DNA of 64,000 nt. Origin: Bacillaceae bacterium OF18-1A (GTDB lineage: Bacteria; Bacillota; Bacilli; Bacillales; Bacillaceae_G). Position 1 is the stretch's first letter; every line of letters begins with the position of its first letter. The notes beneath the pieces were generated by a model. The model was not told the DNA's origin, ran no database searches, and saw nothing but the letters and a program-made list of their open reading frames with translations. Below are positions 37,034 through 45,761 of the stretch, in pieces. A program made the position numbers and the translations under genes. Where the stretch lies: positions 124,001 to 188,000 of the forward strand of contig JAQEWB010000001.1 of the NCBI GenBank assembly GCA_027694045.1, given 5' to 3'.

Positions 37034-37909
37034 CTAATTAACCATTTCCCAAAATTGATCGGATGCTTTAGAAATTCGTTGGTCTTTTAATTTTACGATT
37101 ACAGGTTCTAGTTGAAAATCAAATTGTTTTAATTTAAAAAGTGCTGTATGTTCTAAAAATGGTGATGTGTCATCCATTACTGGGATAATGGATAAACCGA
37201 GCCCTCGGCTAACAAGTGTTACAACCATACTTATATCTTTACATTCGATAATAATATTTGGCTTAACTTTATGTTCATCAAACGCTTTGAAGAGAGTTTC
37301 GTTGAAGGAGAGTCCTTCCATTGCTCCTAGCATAATGAATGGAAACTGCGAAATTTGTTCAATCGTCACATGCTGTGATGAAAACGATGTTGCCCAACTT
37401 GCTGGGATAATCACAGCGGTTTGTTGTTTTTTTAACATTTTCATCTCATATTGTTCACTATTACTTAATCGTAAAAGTAAGGCAATATCAATTTCTCGTT
37501 GTTCTAGTCGTTTTAATAATTCGTCTGAATTTCCTGTTACTATATTCATTTTAACATTTGGATATTTTGTTCTAAAAATACTAATGTAGTCAATGAGCAT
37601 ATTTGAACATGTAGATGATACACCGATATTTACCGTTCCGCCTGTTCCTTGTTCAATTTCTTGAATGCGTTGTTTTATATCTTGCGTTTGCATGAGCATT
37701 TGATTGGCGTAATCGTATAGTATTTCACCTGTTTCTGTAAGCTCCCATTTTTGACGATAGCGATGAATTAAAATTGTGCCAAGATCAGTTTCAAGCTTTT
37801 TTAATAATTGACTAAGCGGTGGCTGCGCGATATGGAGCACTTCTGCTGCTTTAGAAATACTTCCTTGTTTCACAATTTCTTTAAAGTAATATAATTGTCG
37901 AAAATCCAT
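37034..37909 (-). CDS. LysR family transcriptional regulator
   Basis: 291 aa. The N-terminal winged HTH runs MDFRQLYYFKEIVKQGSISK, AAEVLHIAQPPLSQLLKKLE; a periplasmic-binding-like effector domain follows from about residue 90 (VNIGVSSTCSNMLIDY). Divergent from the YczE-type gene with a 138-base gap, so it probably controls that gene and itself, as LysR regulators typically do. The effector is unknown. Confidence 0.9.
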   Translation of the reverse strand: MDFRQLYYFKEIVKQGSISKAAEVLHIAQPPLSQLLKKLETDLGTILIHRYRQKWELTETGEILYDYANQMLMQTQDIKQRIQEIEQGTGGTVNIGVSSTCSNMLIDYISIFRTKYPNVKMNIVTGNSDELLKRLEQREIDIALLLRLSNSEQYEMKMLKKQQTAVIIPASWATSFSSQHVTIEQISQFPFIMLGAMEGLSFNETLFKAFDEHKVKPNIIIECKDISMVVTLVSRGLGLSIIPVMDDTSPFLEHTALFKLKQFDFQLEPVIVKLKDQRISKASDQFWEMVN

Positions 37910-38047
37910 TTTATCTCTCCATTATATGTTTTTTCATATGATTAGTTTATCACATATATATTTTTCATATCTTGAATTTGGCGTTATATTTAAATTTGTA
38001 GCTATAGTCTTTATGTTAATAATATGGATTAGAAAGTGAGAGATAAA

Positions 38048-38716
38048 ATGAATCATTGGAACAGAACTTTGAAGCGCATTAGTTTGTACGTGCTCGGGTT
38101 ATTTTTTATGTCGATTGGTATTAGCATGTCAATTCAAGCCGGGTTTGGGGTATCGCCTGTGTCATCATTAGCATATGCAAGTACACTAACGATCGGTTTA
38201 TCAGTTGGTGTGACAATGGCGCTTGCAAATGTACTATATATCGTTATTCAAGTCATATTAAGTAAACGAATAGAGTTAAACGAATTGGTATGTCAATTCA
38301 TTATTTCGTTCCTATTTGGTTTCTTTATGGATGCAACGCTCTTCCTTGTGCAACTTTTCCCTACACCTGAAAGCATTTTTTCTCGAAGCGCATATTTGAT
38401 TGTTAGTTTATTCGTTATATCGGTTGGTGTGGTAGGGTATACAGCAGCGAAATTGCCATTAATGCCGTACGATGCGTTAACTTATGCAATTAGTGAAAAG
38501 TTTAATTTGAAATTCGGTAAAGCAAAAATTTTAAGCGATTTAATAAATGTTTGTGTGGCTGGAGCACTTTGTATCATTTTCATTCAATCACTGGGGGCAA
38601 TTGGAATGGGCACATTAATCGCTGCTTATTTTATTGGGAAAATTTTAGGATGGATGATACCGTATTATCAACCAACTCTTCAGCAGTGGGTATTTAAAAC
38701 AGAGAAGGCTGCTTAA
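38048..38716 (+). CDS. YczE/YyaS/YitT family membrane protein
   Basis: 222 aa with about six helices; starts MNHWNRTLKRISLYVLGLFF. Motifs FMSIGISMSIQAGFGVSPVS and AAKLPLMPYDALTYAI are those of the YczE/YitT group, whose biochemical role is not established. GTG at 38036 forms part of the ribosome site AAGTGAG; ATG 38048 is preferred. It faces the LysR gene across a shared intergenic promoter region and is probably its target. Confidence 0.82.
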   Translation: MNHWNRTLKRISLYVLGLFFMSIGISMSIQAGFGVSPVSSLAYASTLTIGLSVGVTMALANVLYIVIQVILSKRIELNELVCQFIISFLFGFFMDATLFLVQLFPTPESIFSRSAYLIVSLFVISVGVVGYTAAKLPLMPYDALTYAISEKFNLKFGKAKILSDLINVCVAGALCIIFIQSLGAIGMGTLIAAYFIGKILGWMIPYYQPTLQQWVFKTEKAA

Positions 38717-38914
38717 GGAATTAAAATAAAGTACAGAAAAAAGAGAGAGTAAATGGACCTACTTAACGTATGGTTAGTTGAAAAGTTAATACAGGAACAG
38801 CTTCTTAGAGAGTAAGCAGGTAAAATGTAGCGACACGATAATAGAACATTTTACTTACGGGATACGATGAGTGCCAGGTTGCCAAGTAATTGTGGATGAT
38901 GATAAGAGAAAGAG
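38717..38914. other. Intergenic region after the YczE-type gene
   Basis: About 200 bases. The only frame with any promise is a 20-codon one (MDLLNVWLVEKLIQEQLLRE, ATG at 38753) with a weak GAGAG before it; it may be a peptide or a remnant. Nothing else stands out. Confidence 0.3.
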
Positions 38915-38955
38915 AAAAAGCCTATTTTGAATGTATATTTCAAAATAGGCTTTTT
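38915..38955. terminator. Terminator between YczE-type and SLH genes
   Basis: AAAAAGCCTATTTTGA / TCAAAATAGGCTTTTT, 16-bp perfect stem between convergent genes. Confidence 0.92.
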
Positions 38956-38961
38956 ACAGTA

Positions 38962-40770
38962 TTAATCAATACTTAAAGCTTTTTTACCCATTTGGTTATA
39001 ACTGTTCTCAAATCTGGATTTTACCATTGGTCGGTCTTTTTTACCTTCTAACGGGTCGTTATAGTAAATGTTGTGTTCATCTACACCAGTTATGATAATC
39101 GTATGTGCATTTCTGTATCCATTTACGGTTTTTCCTTGAGGTGTTTGCCAAGTGTGTTCTAGTTGTGGAACAGTTATTCTGTTTCCTACCCACGCTACAA
39201 CTGGCTTACCATTACGTACATAGCTTTCTAATACAGAGAAATCCTGTCCTGTTAAATCTGTACCTCTAGCATATTTATCAAGTAATGTTTTCAATGGTGC
39301 TGGGTTAATAGAGTAGCCATAGCTAATTCCTCTTACATCACCGACGAATCCGATGTCTGGATCACCCCAAACTGTAACTTTTCCATTTCCATCAGTTTTG
39401 CGTCGCGTTGTATCGAATGGCATTTGATTCGCAAAGTCTACTTTATTAAACGAACGTCCCATGTAATATTCTAGGAGCATTTGCAGTGAAACAACGGTAC
39501 TTCCTTTTTGTAGTTCTGGTAATTGATTAATGGCAGGAACATCTAAGAGAAGTTTTGGACGTAAGAGATAAGACATATTTACCCACTTCGGTCCTTTATC
39601 TGTACGAATTTGCACCCATCCGTCATCTCTCTTAGCTAATTCTTCTATGCCGCCTTGTGGAGCGTATTTTCCAGATACTTTAGAAGAAAAATTAGAGCTA
39701 TCGTAAGCGAAAAACTCTTTTGGTATATACGTTAGTTCTTTTCCTTCACCATCTTTTAAATATGGATTCATCCATTGAAGGCCTTCGCTAGTGCGTATCT
39801 TGAGCCAAATGCTATTTTCTTCAACGACTGTTACAGTTTGAGGGGGATATTTACCAACTACATATCCTGTTCTAGACGGTCTATCAAAGGTAACGAAATT
39901 TTTATCAATATACACTTGTTTCTCATGTAATGGTGTCCACTTTAAACCGTGATCTGTCGCAATTTTGATCCATCCATTTTCGGATTCATCGAATACAGTG
40001 ACGGTTTGAGGTGCATATTCAGCAATGATACCTGAATGTAGTGAGGATTCAGGATAGATAAAATAACTATGTTTCATAGTAACTTGTTTTAATTTAATTT
40101 CGTTATCTTTTGATTGATCTGTACGAGCAACTAAACTTGCAGCTTCTGCACGGGTAATAGTGTTATCTGGATACCAATGACTACCGCCATATCCAGCTGA
40201 AATACGAAGAGCTACAAGAATATTTGCCGACTTTTCACTCCAGTGTCCCTTTAAATCTTGAAATACAGTAGGTAATAGTTCAGTAGCTTTTTTGTTCAAT
40301 TGGTATGAATGAACAAGCATAGAAGCCATAGAAGCTCTTGTTAGTTTTCCAGAAGGATTGAAATTCCCATTGCCTACACCTTTAATAACTCCTACATTTT
40401 CAACCGCAGCGATATAAGGAGTAGCCCAGTGGTCTTGAGCGTCCTTAAATGACGGTTTAGCAGAATCATCTATTTGTAAGTTTAATAATTTTGCCATAAT
40501 GATTGCAGCAGAGGCTCTATCGATTTCAAGGTTCGGTCCGAATGTACCGTCTGGCAAACCAGATAAGACTTTTTTCTTTACTAAATAATCAACGGACGGC
40601 TTTGCCCAGCCAATAACATCCGGAAACTGATAGTAGTAATCGTCTTCGGAACTCTCCAACTGCGTATTGTTCTTTTGTGTTACAGTTTCACTCACAGCTA
40701 AAGAACTAGATGGAGCGATGATAGCACCAAGTAGCAGTACGGCTGCTGTAGCTAATTTTATTGTTTTCAA
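38962..40770 (-). CDS. SLH-anchored surface protein with inactive-looking C39-like domain
   Basis: 602 aa. Signal peptide about 1-26; three S-layer homology domains about 46-220 that hold the protein on pyruvylated cell-wall polymer; three SH3-like repeats about 235-400, each ending in a GLKW/GLQW/GPKW motif; then a C39-type papain-like domain from 406 to the end. The C39 active site normally starts with a Cys (xGCExxSLxMLL), but here the position is Ser424 (LQKGSTVVSLQMLLEYY). His556 (RNAHTIIITGVD) and Asp572 (IYYNDPLEG) are kept. It may therefore bind rather than cut, or use Ser. The minus-strand ribosome site AAGGAGAAGG is strong. Confidence 0.88.
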   Translation of the reverse strand: MKTIKLATAAVLLLGAIIAPSSSLAVSETVTQKNNTQLESSEDDYYYQFPDVIGWAKPSVDYLVKKKVLSGLPDGTFGPNLEIDRASAAIIMAKLLNLQIDDSAKPSFKDAQDHWATPYIAAVENVGVIKGVGNGNFNPSGKLTRASMASMLVHSYQLNKKATELLPTVFQDLKGHWSEKSANILVALRISAGYGGSHWYPDNTITRAEAASLVARTDQSKDNEIKLKQVTMKHSYFIYPESSLHSGIIAEYAPQTVTVFDESENGWIKIATDHGLKWTPLHEKQVYIDKNFVTFDRPSRTGYVVGKYPPQTVTVVEENSIWLKIRTSEGLQWMNPYLKDGEGKELTYIPKEFFAYDSSNFSSKVSGKYAPQGGIEELAKRDDGWVQIRTDKGPKWVNMSYLLRPKLLLDVPAINQLPELQKGSTVVSLQMLLEYYMGRSFNKVDFANQMPFDTTRRKTDGNGKVTVWGDPDIGFVGDVRGISYGYSINPAPLKTLLDKYARGTDLTGQDFSVLESYVRNGKPVVAWVGNRITVPQLEHTWQTPQGKTVNGYRNAHTIIITGVDEHNIYYNDPLEGKKDRPMVKSRFENSYNQMGKKALSID

Positions 40771-40998
40771 ATTTACCTTCTCCTTCTTATGTATGTTTCA
40801 TAAATAATAGATGAAATACATTGGTTACAAAATATTTGAAATAAATATGTATATGTAACATTTCCAAACAACATTATATGATAATTTTTTGGGACTGACA
40901 ATGGAAAAGTAAGGTGATTACTTTTTCGTTTTTTAGTCAAAAAGAAGGGGTTTAACATTTATATACAGAATATTTAGATGAATAGGAGGTGTCGAATT

Positions 40999-42327
40999 TT
41001 GAGTGAAATTGAATTAAAAAGTAATGTCGTTAAGACAAGGCGAGAGAAGGGGATTACTCTTCGGTTTATACTTGCTAGTCTCGGTGGGGTGTTTATGTTT
41101 TTCGTTCCTGTTACGATAAACGGTGCATCGTCTATTATGATTGATCATATCGTATCGTGGATTAGAGCTTCAGTTCCTGGTGTAGTACCTTATTACGCAT
41201 TATTTGTTATGGCAATTGGTGCGATTTATCCATTTTATACGAAGAAATGGAATGCATCTGTCGTAGACATTTGCTTTTCTATTTTAAAAGTAGTCGGTGT
41301 CATCTTTGGCGTACTATATTGTTTTAAGGTAGGACCAGCTTGGTTCTTTGCGCCAGATGTAGGACCATTTTTGTATGAAAAGCTAGTTATATCAGTAAGT
41401 TTACTCGTTCCAATTGGTTCGGCCTTTTTGGCATTATTAGTCGGATATGGATTGCTTGAATTTATCGGTACATTTTGCCGTCCTGTTATGAGACCACTAT
41501 GGAAAACACCAGGACGATCAGCAATTGATGCGGTGGCATCCTTTGTTGGGAGTTATTCGCTAGCTTTATTAATCACGAATCGCGTGTATAAAGAAGGAAA
41601 ATATACGACAAAAGAAGCAGCAATCATCGCTACAGGTTTTTCTACAGTATCCGCTACATTTATGATCATCATTGCAAAAACTTTGGACATTATGCATTTA
41701 TGGAATGTATATTTTTGGACTACACTTGTTGTAACATTCATCGTGACTGCTATCACCGTAAGAATCCCGCCTCTTAGTAGAAAACCAGATACATATATTA
41801 CGAAAGAAGGGTTCCCAGAGCCTGTATATAAAGAGAAAATGCTAGAACGTGCTTGGGAAGATGCATTACAAGTTTCAAAATCTGCGCCAGGCATTATGAA
41901 AAATATTGCAGTGAACTTAAAAGATGGGTTTATCATGACGATGGGGATTTTACCATCTATTATGTCAGTAGGATTAATTGGTATCGTCTTAGCGAAGTTC
42001 ACACCAATATTTGATTGGATCAGCTATATTTTTTATCCGTTTACATGGGCTTTACAATTACCAGAAGCAGACTTAGCTGCTAAAGCAGCATCAGTTGGTA
42101 TTGCAGAAATGTTTTTACCGTCATTATTAGTTGTAAGTACGCCACTTGTGACAAAGTTCGTTATTGCAGTTGTTTCAGTATCATCTATTTTGTTTTTTTC
42201 CGCTTCCATTCCTTGTATATTATCGACAGACATTCCGTTAAAAGTATCTGAACTCATTATTTTATATGTGCAGAGAACGATATTAACGTTACTTATTATT
42301 ACACCTATTGCTTATTTGTTGCTTTAA
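40999..42327 (+). CDS. YjiH family membrane protein with nucleoside-recognition (Gate) domains
   Basis: 442 aa from a TTG at 40999, set by AGGAGGTG at 40984-40991; an in-frame ATG at 40978 lies before that signal. About ten helices. The segments KTPGRSAIDAVASFVGSYS and TKEAAIIATGFSTVSATFM are typical of Gate/nucleoside-recognition domains of the YjiH group. Possibly a transporter; substrate not known. Single gene with terminator. Confidence 0.82.
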   Translation: MSEIELKSNVVKTRREKGITLRFILASLGGVFMFFVPVTINGASSIMIDHIVSWIRASVPGVVPYYALFVMAIGAIYPFYTKKWNASVVDICFSILKVVGVIFGVLYCFKVGPAWFFAPDVGPFLYEKLVISVSLLVPIGSAFLALLVGYGLLEFIGTFCRPVMRPLWKTPGRSAIDAVASFVGSYSLALLITNRVYKEGKYTTKEAAIIATGFSTVSATFMIIIAKTLDIMHLWNVYFWTTLVVTFIVTAITVRIPPLSRKPDTYITKEGFPEPVYKEKMLERAWEDALQVSKSAPGIMKNIAVNLKDGFIMTMGILPSIMSVGLIGIVLAKFTPIFDWISYIFYPFTWALQLPEADLAAKAASVGIAEMFLPSLLVVSTPLVTKFVIAVVSVSSILFFSASIPCILSTDIPLKVSELIILYVQRTILTLLIITPIAYLLL

Positions 42328-42365
42328 AAAAGAATCCTTCTGTAAAAGGAAGGATTCTTTTTTTA
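42327..42365 (+). terminator. Terminator after the YjiH-type gene
   Basis: AAAGAATCCTT / AAGGATTCTTT stem plus long T-run. Confidence 0.9.
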
Positions 42366-42460
42366 TTATTTTTTACCGTGCTAATAAAAGCAAATACCCT
42401 TAAACGAAAAAATTACCATCTTCAGTTGAAAATGTATTAGATTTTGTTTTGTGGATACTT

Positions 42461-42574
42461 TTATTTATTTTTCGTATATGACGTAATGCTTCTTAAGAAG
42501 ATTCCTAGTCCTGCAAAAAAGAATCCTAGGCATAATAAGCTGCCAGGTGTTCCCCAAGTAATTTGATCTAGCAT
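42461..42574 (-). CDS. Membrane microprotein (37 aa)
   Basis: The minus strand encodes MLDQITWGTPGSLLCLGFFF followed by AGLGIFLRSITSYTKNK and TAA. One hydrophobic helix (about residues 11-28) with a positive C-terminus. The ribosome site GGGAGGGGAT lies 5 bases before the ATG at 42574, which is strong support for a translated gene. No family is known to me. Confidence 0.65.
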   Translation of the reverse strand: MLDQITWGTPGSLLCLGFFFAGLGIFLRSITSYTKNK

Positions 42575-42784
42575 TTTTATCCCCTCCCGTTTATTATTAT
42601 ATAGTATTTATTGGGAATTACCAAAAATTTCTTTTTGTTATCGCGATATTAACGATTATTGGTGAGCCTTCCCACCTTATATGAGAAGAATATATTTAAA
42701 AAGGCATTTTTCTAATATATTTAATTATTTATATTAAACGTTTTTGTTTCGTATGATATAGTAAAAACAAAAGGGGGCTTAAAA

Positions 42785-43372
42785 ATGGAAATCATTCACG
42801 AAAGGGTTAAGTTACGATTAATGGATAGTAATGATGTCGAAACTTTGTTTTCGATTGTAGAAGGAAATCGGGATATTTGGGCGTATTTAATCTCTAAAAT
42901 GAATAACGTTCAAGATATGCAGCAATACGTTCAACATGCGATAAAGAGCTATGGAAAAGGTACGCAAATACCTTTCGTTGTAGTGGATCAACAGACGAAT
43001 ACAATCGTAGGAAGTACACGTTTGTATAATATTTCAGTAGAACAGCGGACAGTTGAGTTAGGACAAACGTGGTATCATCCGAGTGTACAACGTACGAGTA
43101 TAAATACAGAATGTAAATATATGCTTCTACAGTACGCTTTTGAAAAACTGCATATGCTGAGGGTGCAAATTAAGACGGATGTCAGAAATGAAAAAGCACA
43201 ACGAGCAATTGAAAGGTTAGGTGCAGTAAAAGAAGGTGTACTTAGAAATGAAAGGAAATTGCCAAGAGGACATGTGAGAGATGCAGTTGTGTATAGCATT
43301 ATCGCTAGCGAATGGCCATCTGTGAAAGTACATTTGTTAGAAAAATTAGAGTTATATAAAGAAACGTTATAA
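42785..43372 (+). CDS. GNAT acetyltransferase (RimJ/RimL-like)
   Basis: 195 aa, starting MEIIHERVKLRLMDSNDVET. The acetyl-CoA region is TWYHPSVQRTSINTECKYML, a variant without the Gly-x-Gly, followed by EKAQRAIERLGAVKEGVLRN and the typical RDAVVYSIIASEWP ending. It belongs to the Acetyltransf_3 group. ATG 42785 follows AAAAGGGGG. Substrate unknown. Confidence 0.85.
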   Translation: MEIIHERVKLRLMDSNDVETLFSIVEGNRDIWAYLISKMNNVQDMQQYVQHAIKSYGKGTQIPFVVVDQQTNTIVGSTRLYNISVEQRTVELGQTWYHPSVQRTSINTECKYMLLQYAFEKLHMLRVQIKTDVRNEKAQRAIERLGAVKEGVLRNERKLPRGHVRDAVVYSIIASEWPSVKVHLLEKLELYKETL

Positions 43373-43383
43373 TTCGTGTTTCG

Positions 43384-43426
43384 AAAGGTATATGGTTCGT
43401 AATACATGAAAAATATACCTTTTTTC
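43384..43426 (+). terminator. Terminator after the RimJ/L-like gene
   Basis: AAAGGTATAT / ATATACCTTT arms with a loop of about 20 bases and a T-run. Confidence 0.7.
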
Positions 43427-43698
43427 TTACAAAATACTATTTAATTTTAATTACTTTTGTTTCATCGTTCCCTTCTGATAAAAAATTCGTTACAATGGAG
43501 CAGTATGGTAATAAACTTATATTACAAAAAGTAATGAAAACCGCAAATGAAGAGTGAATTGATAATCCTCAATTTCAAATGAAAACCCTTTTATACAAAT
43601 AAAACAAGCAAAATTCCTTCTTTAAATAAATTCAAACAAACTGATTTGATATAGACGTTTTTTATAGAAGTATGGATGATGTACGGAGGCAATTACAA
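43427..43698. other. Spacer before the YdcF-like gene
   Basis: AT-rich region of about 270 bases in which I see no gene, repeat or clear regulatory structure. Confidence 0.5.
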
Positions 43699-44331
43699 AT
43701 GAAAGAAAATAAGAAAAGTAAAAAAAGACGAATCTTTCAAGTATTTTTACTAATGATTTGTTCTGTGATTTTATATGTGAGCTATGCAGCTTATGATATT
43801 TGGAGCTATCGCTTCAAAACAGATGATGGTGTGAAAACAGATGCTGGTATTGTACTAGGAGCAGCTTCATGGAACGGAAAACCATCTCCTGTATTTAAAG
43901 AAAGAATTAATCATGCAATTTCTTTATATAAAAACGGAAGTATTAAAAAAATTATTTTTACAGGTGGTACGAAGTTTGAGGCGGAGCTTGAAGAAGCACG
44001 TACTGCTAGAGTATATGCACTGAAAAATGGTGTGAAAGAAGAGGATATTTTAATTGAAACAAAATCCCTTTTCACTGAAGAGAATTTAAAGAATGCAAAG
44101 CAAGTCGGAATAGAAAATGGAATCCAAACATATACGATTGTGAGTGATCCACTTCATATGAAACGCGCGATGAGAATTGCAAAACATATTAATATTGAGG
44201 CGTATGCATCACCAACGCCAACATCAGCGTATAAAACGTTAGATACAGAAATCCCATTCTTTTTTAAAGAATTATTCTCGTATATTGGATATGTAACTTC
44301 TTTGCCATTAAAGGCATTGAAGGGAGATTGA
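43699..44331 (+). CDS. YdcF/SanA-like DUF218 membrane protein
   Basis: 210 aa from ATG 43699, which follows ACGGAGG; the earlier ATG at 43672 overlaps that signal. A basic N-terminus, one helix (VFLLMICSVILYVSYAAY), then an extracytoplasmic DUF218 domain with DAGIVLGAASWNGKPSPVF, KIIFTGGTK, ETKSLFTEENLKNAK and VSDPLHMKRAM. The group includes vancomycin-sensitivity protein SanA and is thought to act in envelope biogenesis; the reaction is unknown. Confidence 0.85.
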   Translation: MKENKKSKKRRIFQVFLLMICSVILYVSYAAYDIWSYRFKTDDGVKTDAGIVLGAASWNGKPSPVFKERINHAISLYKNGSIKKIIFTGGTKFEAELEEARTARVYALKNGVKEEDILIETKSLFTEENLKNAKQVGIENGIQTYTIVSDPLHMKRAMRIAKHINIEAYASPTPTSAYKTLDTEIPFFFKELFSYIGYVTSLPLKALKGD

Positions 44332-44336
44332 TGTGA

Positions 44337-44370
44337 GAAAAGAACCTATTGTTGAATAGGAACTTTTCTT
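44337..44370 (+). terminator. Terminator after the YdcF-like gene
   Basis: AAAAGAACCTATT-GTTG-AATAGGAACTTTTCTT hairpin. Confidence 0.8.
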
Positions 44371-44485
44371 ATTATTTAAAAGCATTGTATTTTCATCGGA
44401 ATAGTGAAACAATAGAGAGGTAGCTTCATATAATCATAATGGTAAAATGAACGGTTTATGAATTGAGCATAAAGGAGATTATAGT

Positions 44486-45634
44486 ATGGCACTCTCATTT
44501 GTTGAAACAGAAGAACAATCTTTCATTATTGAACAAATAAATAAATTGATTCCGAAGTTCATGGAAAGGGAGCAGCAACTGAGTGAATTAGGATCATTTC
44601 CGCATGAAAATATTAATAATTTTAAAGATATCGGATACACGAAATTAACATTACCGAAGGAATTTGGTGGTAGTGCAATTTCTTTACATGACTTCGTTTT
44701 ATTTCAAGAGAAAATTGCAGAAGGCTGCGGGGCTACTGCGCTATCCATTGGATGGCATATCGGTATTGTGAAAGAATTAGCCGAAAATCGCTCTTGGAAT
44801 GAAGAGATGTTCAGGTGGTTTTGCGAAGAAGTACGTAATGGGGCACTCTTTAACCGAGCAGCGACAGAACCGAAAACAGGGAGTCCGACGCGTGGCGGAA
44901 AGCCCGAAACAATAGCGGTTCAAAAAGGTGATAAGTGGATTATAAATGGAAGAAAAACTTTTACGACGATGGCGCCAGTGCTTGATTATTTTATCATTTC
45001 AGCAAGTATAGAAGGCAGTGAAGAAGTTGGCGAGTTTGTCATTCCAAGAAATACGCTAGGTGTATCAATTGAAGAAACGTGGGATAGTATGGCGATGCGA
45101 GGGACTGCTAGCCACGATCTCGTGTTGCAAAATGTAGAAATAGAAAAGCGCTTTTTTACGGATATAAAGGGCGGAAAAGTGAAACAAAATGGTATTGGCT
45201 GGTTGCTACATATACCAGCATGTTATTTAGGAATCGCTCAATCAGCAAGAAATTATGCAGTTCAGTTTGCGGAGTCATACAAACCAAATAGTTTAAATCA
45301 GTCTATTAGTACGTTGCCGAATGTGAGAAGGTTAGTTGGAGAATTAGAACTTGAGCTTATGCAAGCTCGCGTCTTTTTATATCAAATTGCGAAAAAATAC
45401 GATGAGGCAGAAAATAAACTTTCACTACAACCAGAACTAGCAGCAGTGAAATATGCAGTAACAAATGCGGCGATATCCATTGTAGATAAAGCGATGCGCA
45501 TTGTAGGAGCTAAAAGTTTATCAGAAAAAAATCCGCTTCACCGGTACTATTTAAACGTCCGAGCAGGATTACACAATCCGCCGATGGATGATGCAACACT
45601 ATCTATGTTGGCAGATGCGGCGTTTCGATCATAG
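44486..45634 (+). CDS. Acyl-CoA dehydrogenase family protein
   Basis: 382 aa FAD flavoenzyme. Motifs: GYTKLTLPKEFGGSAISL, FNRAATEPKTGSPTRGGKPE (flavin/substrate loop), WIINGRKTFTTMAPV, WDSMAMRGTASHDLVLQNVE and the C-terminal AMRIVGAKSLSEKNPLHRYY. The catalytic Glu position of classical acyl-CoA dehydrogenases is not obvious, and the LHRYYLNVRAGLHNPPMDDA ending recalls DszC/SfnC-like monooxygenase or nitroalkane-type members, so an acyl-CoA substrate is not assured. ATG 44486 follows AAAGGAG. Single gene. Confidence 0.82.
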   Translation: MALSFVETEEQSFIIEQINKLIPKFMEREQQLSELGSFPHENINNFKDIGYTKLTLPKEFGGSAISLHDFVLFQEKIAEGCGATALSIGWHIGIVKELAENRSWNEEMFRWFCEEVRNGALFNRAATEPKTGSPTRGGKPETIAVQKGDKWIINGRKTFTTMAPVLDYFIISASIEGSEEVGEFVIPRNTLGVSIEETWDSMAMRGTASHDLVLQNVEIEKRFFTDIKGGKVKQNGIGWLLHIPACYLGIAQSARNYAVQFAESYKPNSLNQSISTLPNVRRLVGELELELMQARVFLYQIAKKYDEAENKLSLQPELAAVKYAVTNAAISIVDKAMRIVGAKSLSEKNPLHRYYLNVRAGLHNPPMDDATLSMLADAAFRS

Positions 45635-45656
45635 TTTAATTATAGTTAAGAGTTAG

Positions 45657-45683
45657 AAGATCCTATTATAGGGTCTTTTTTTC
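45657..45683 (+). terminator. Terminator after the acyl-CoA dehydrogenase gene
   Basis: AGATCCTA-TTA-TAGGGTCT followed by TTTTTT. Confidence 0.75.
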
Positions 45684-45761
45684 TTTGTAAAATAAATAGG
45701 AATTCTATCATATTAATGGAGAGTTATGAGTACGAATATATTAAATGGAAGGAGATATAAA

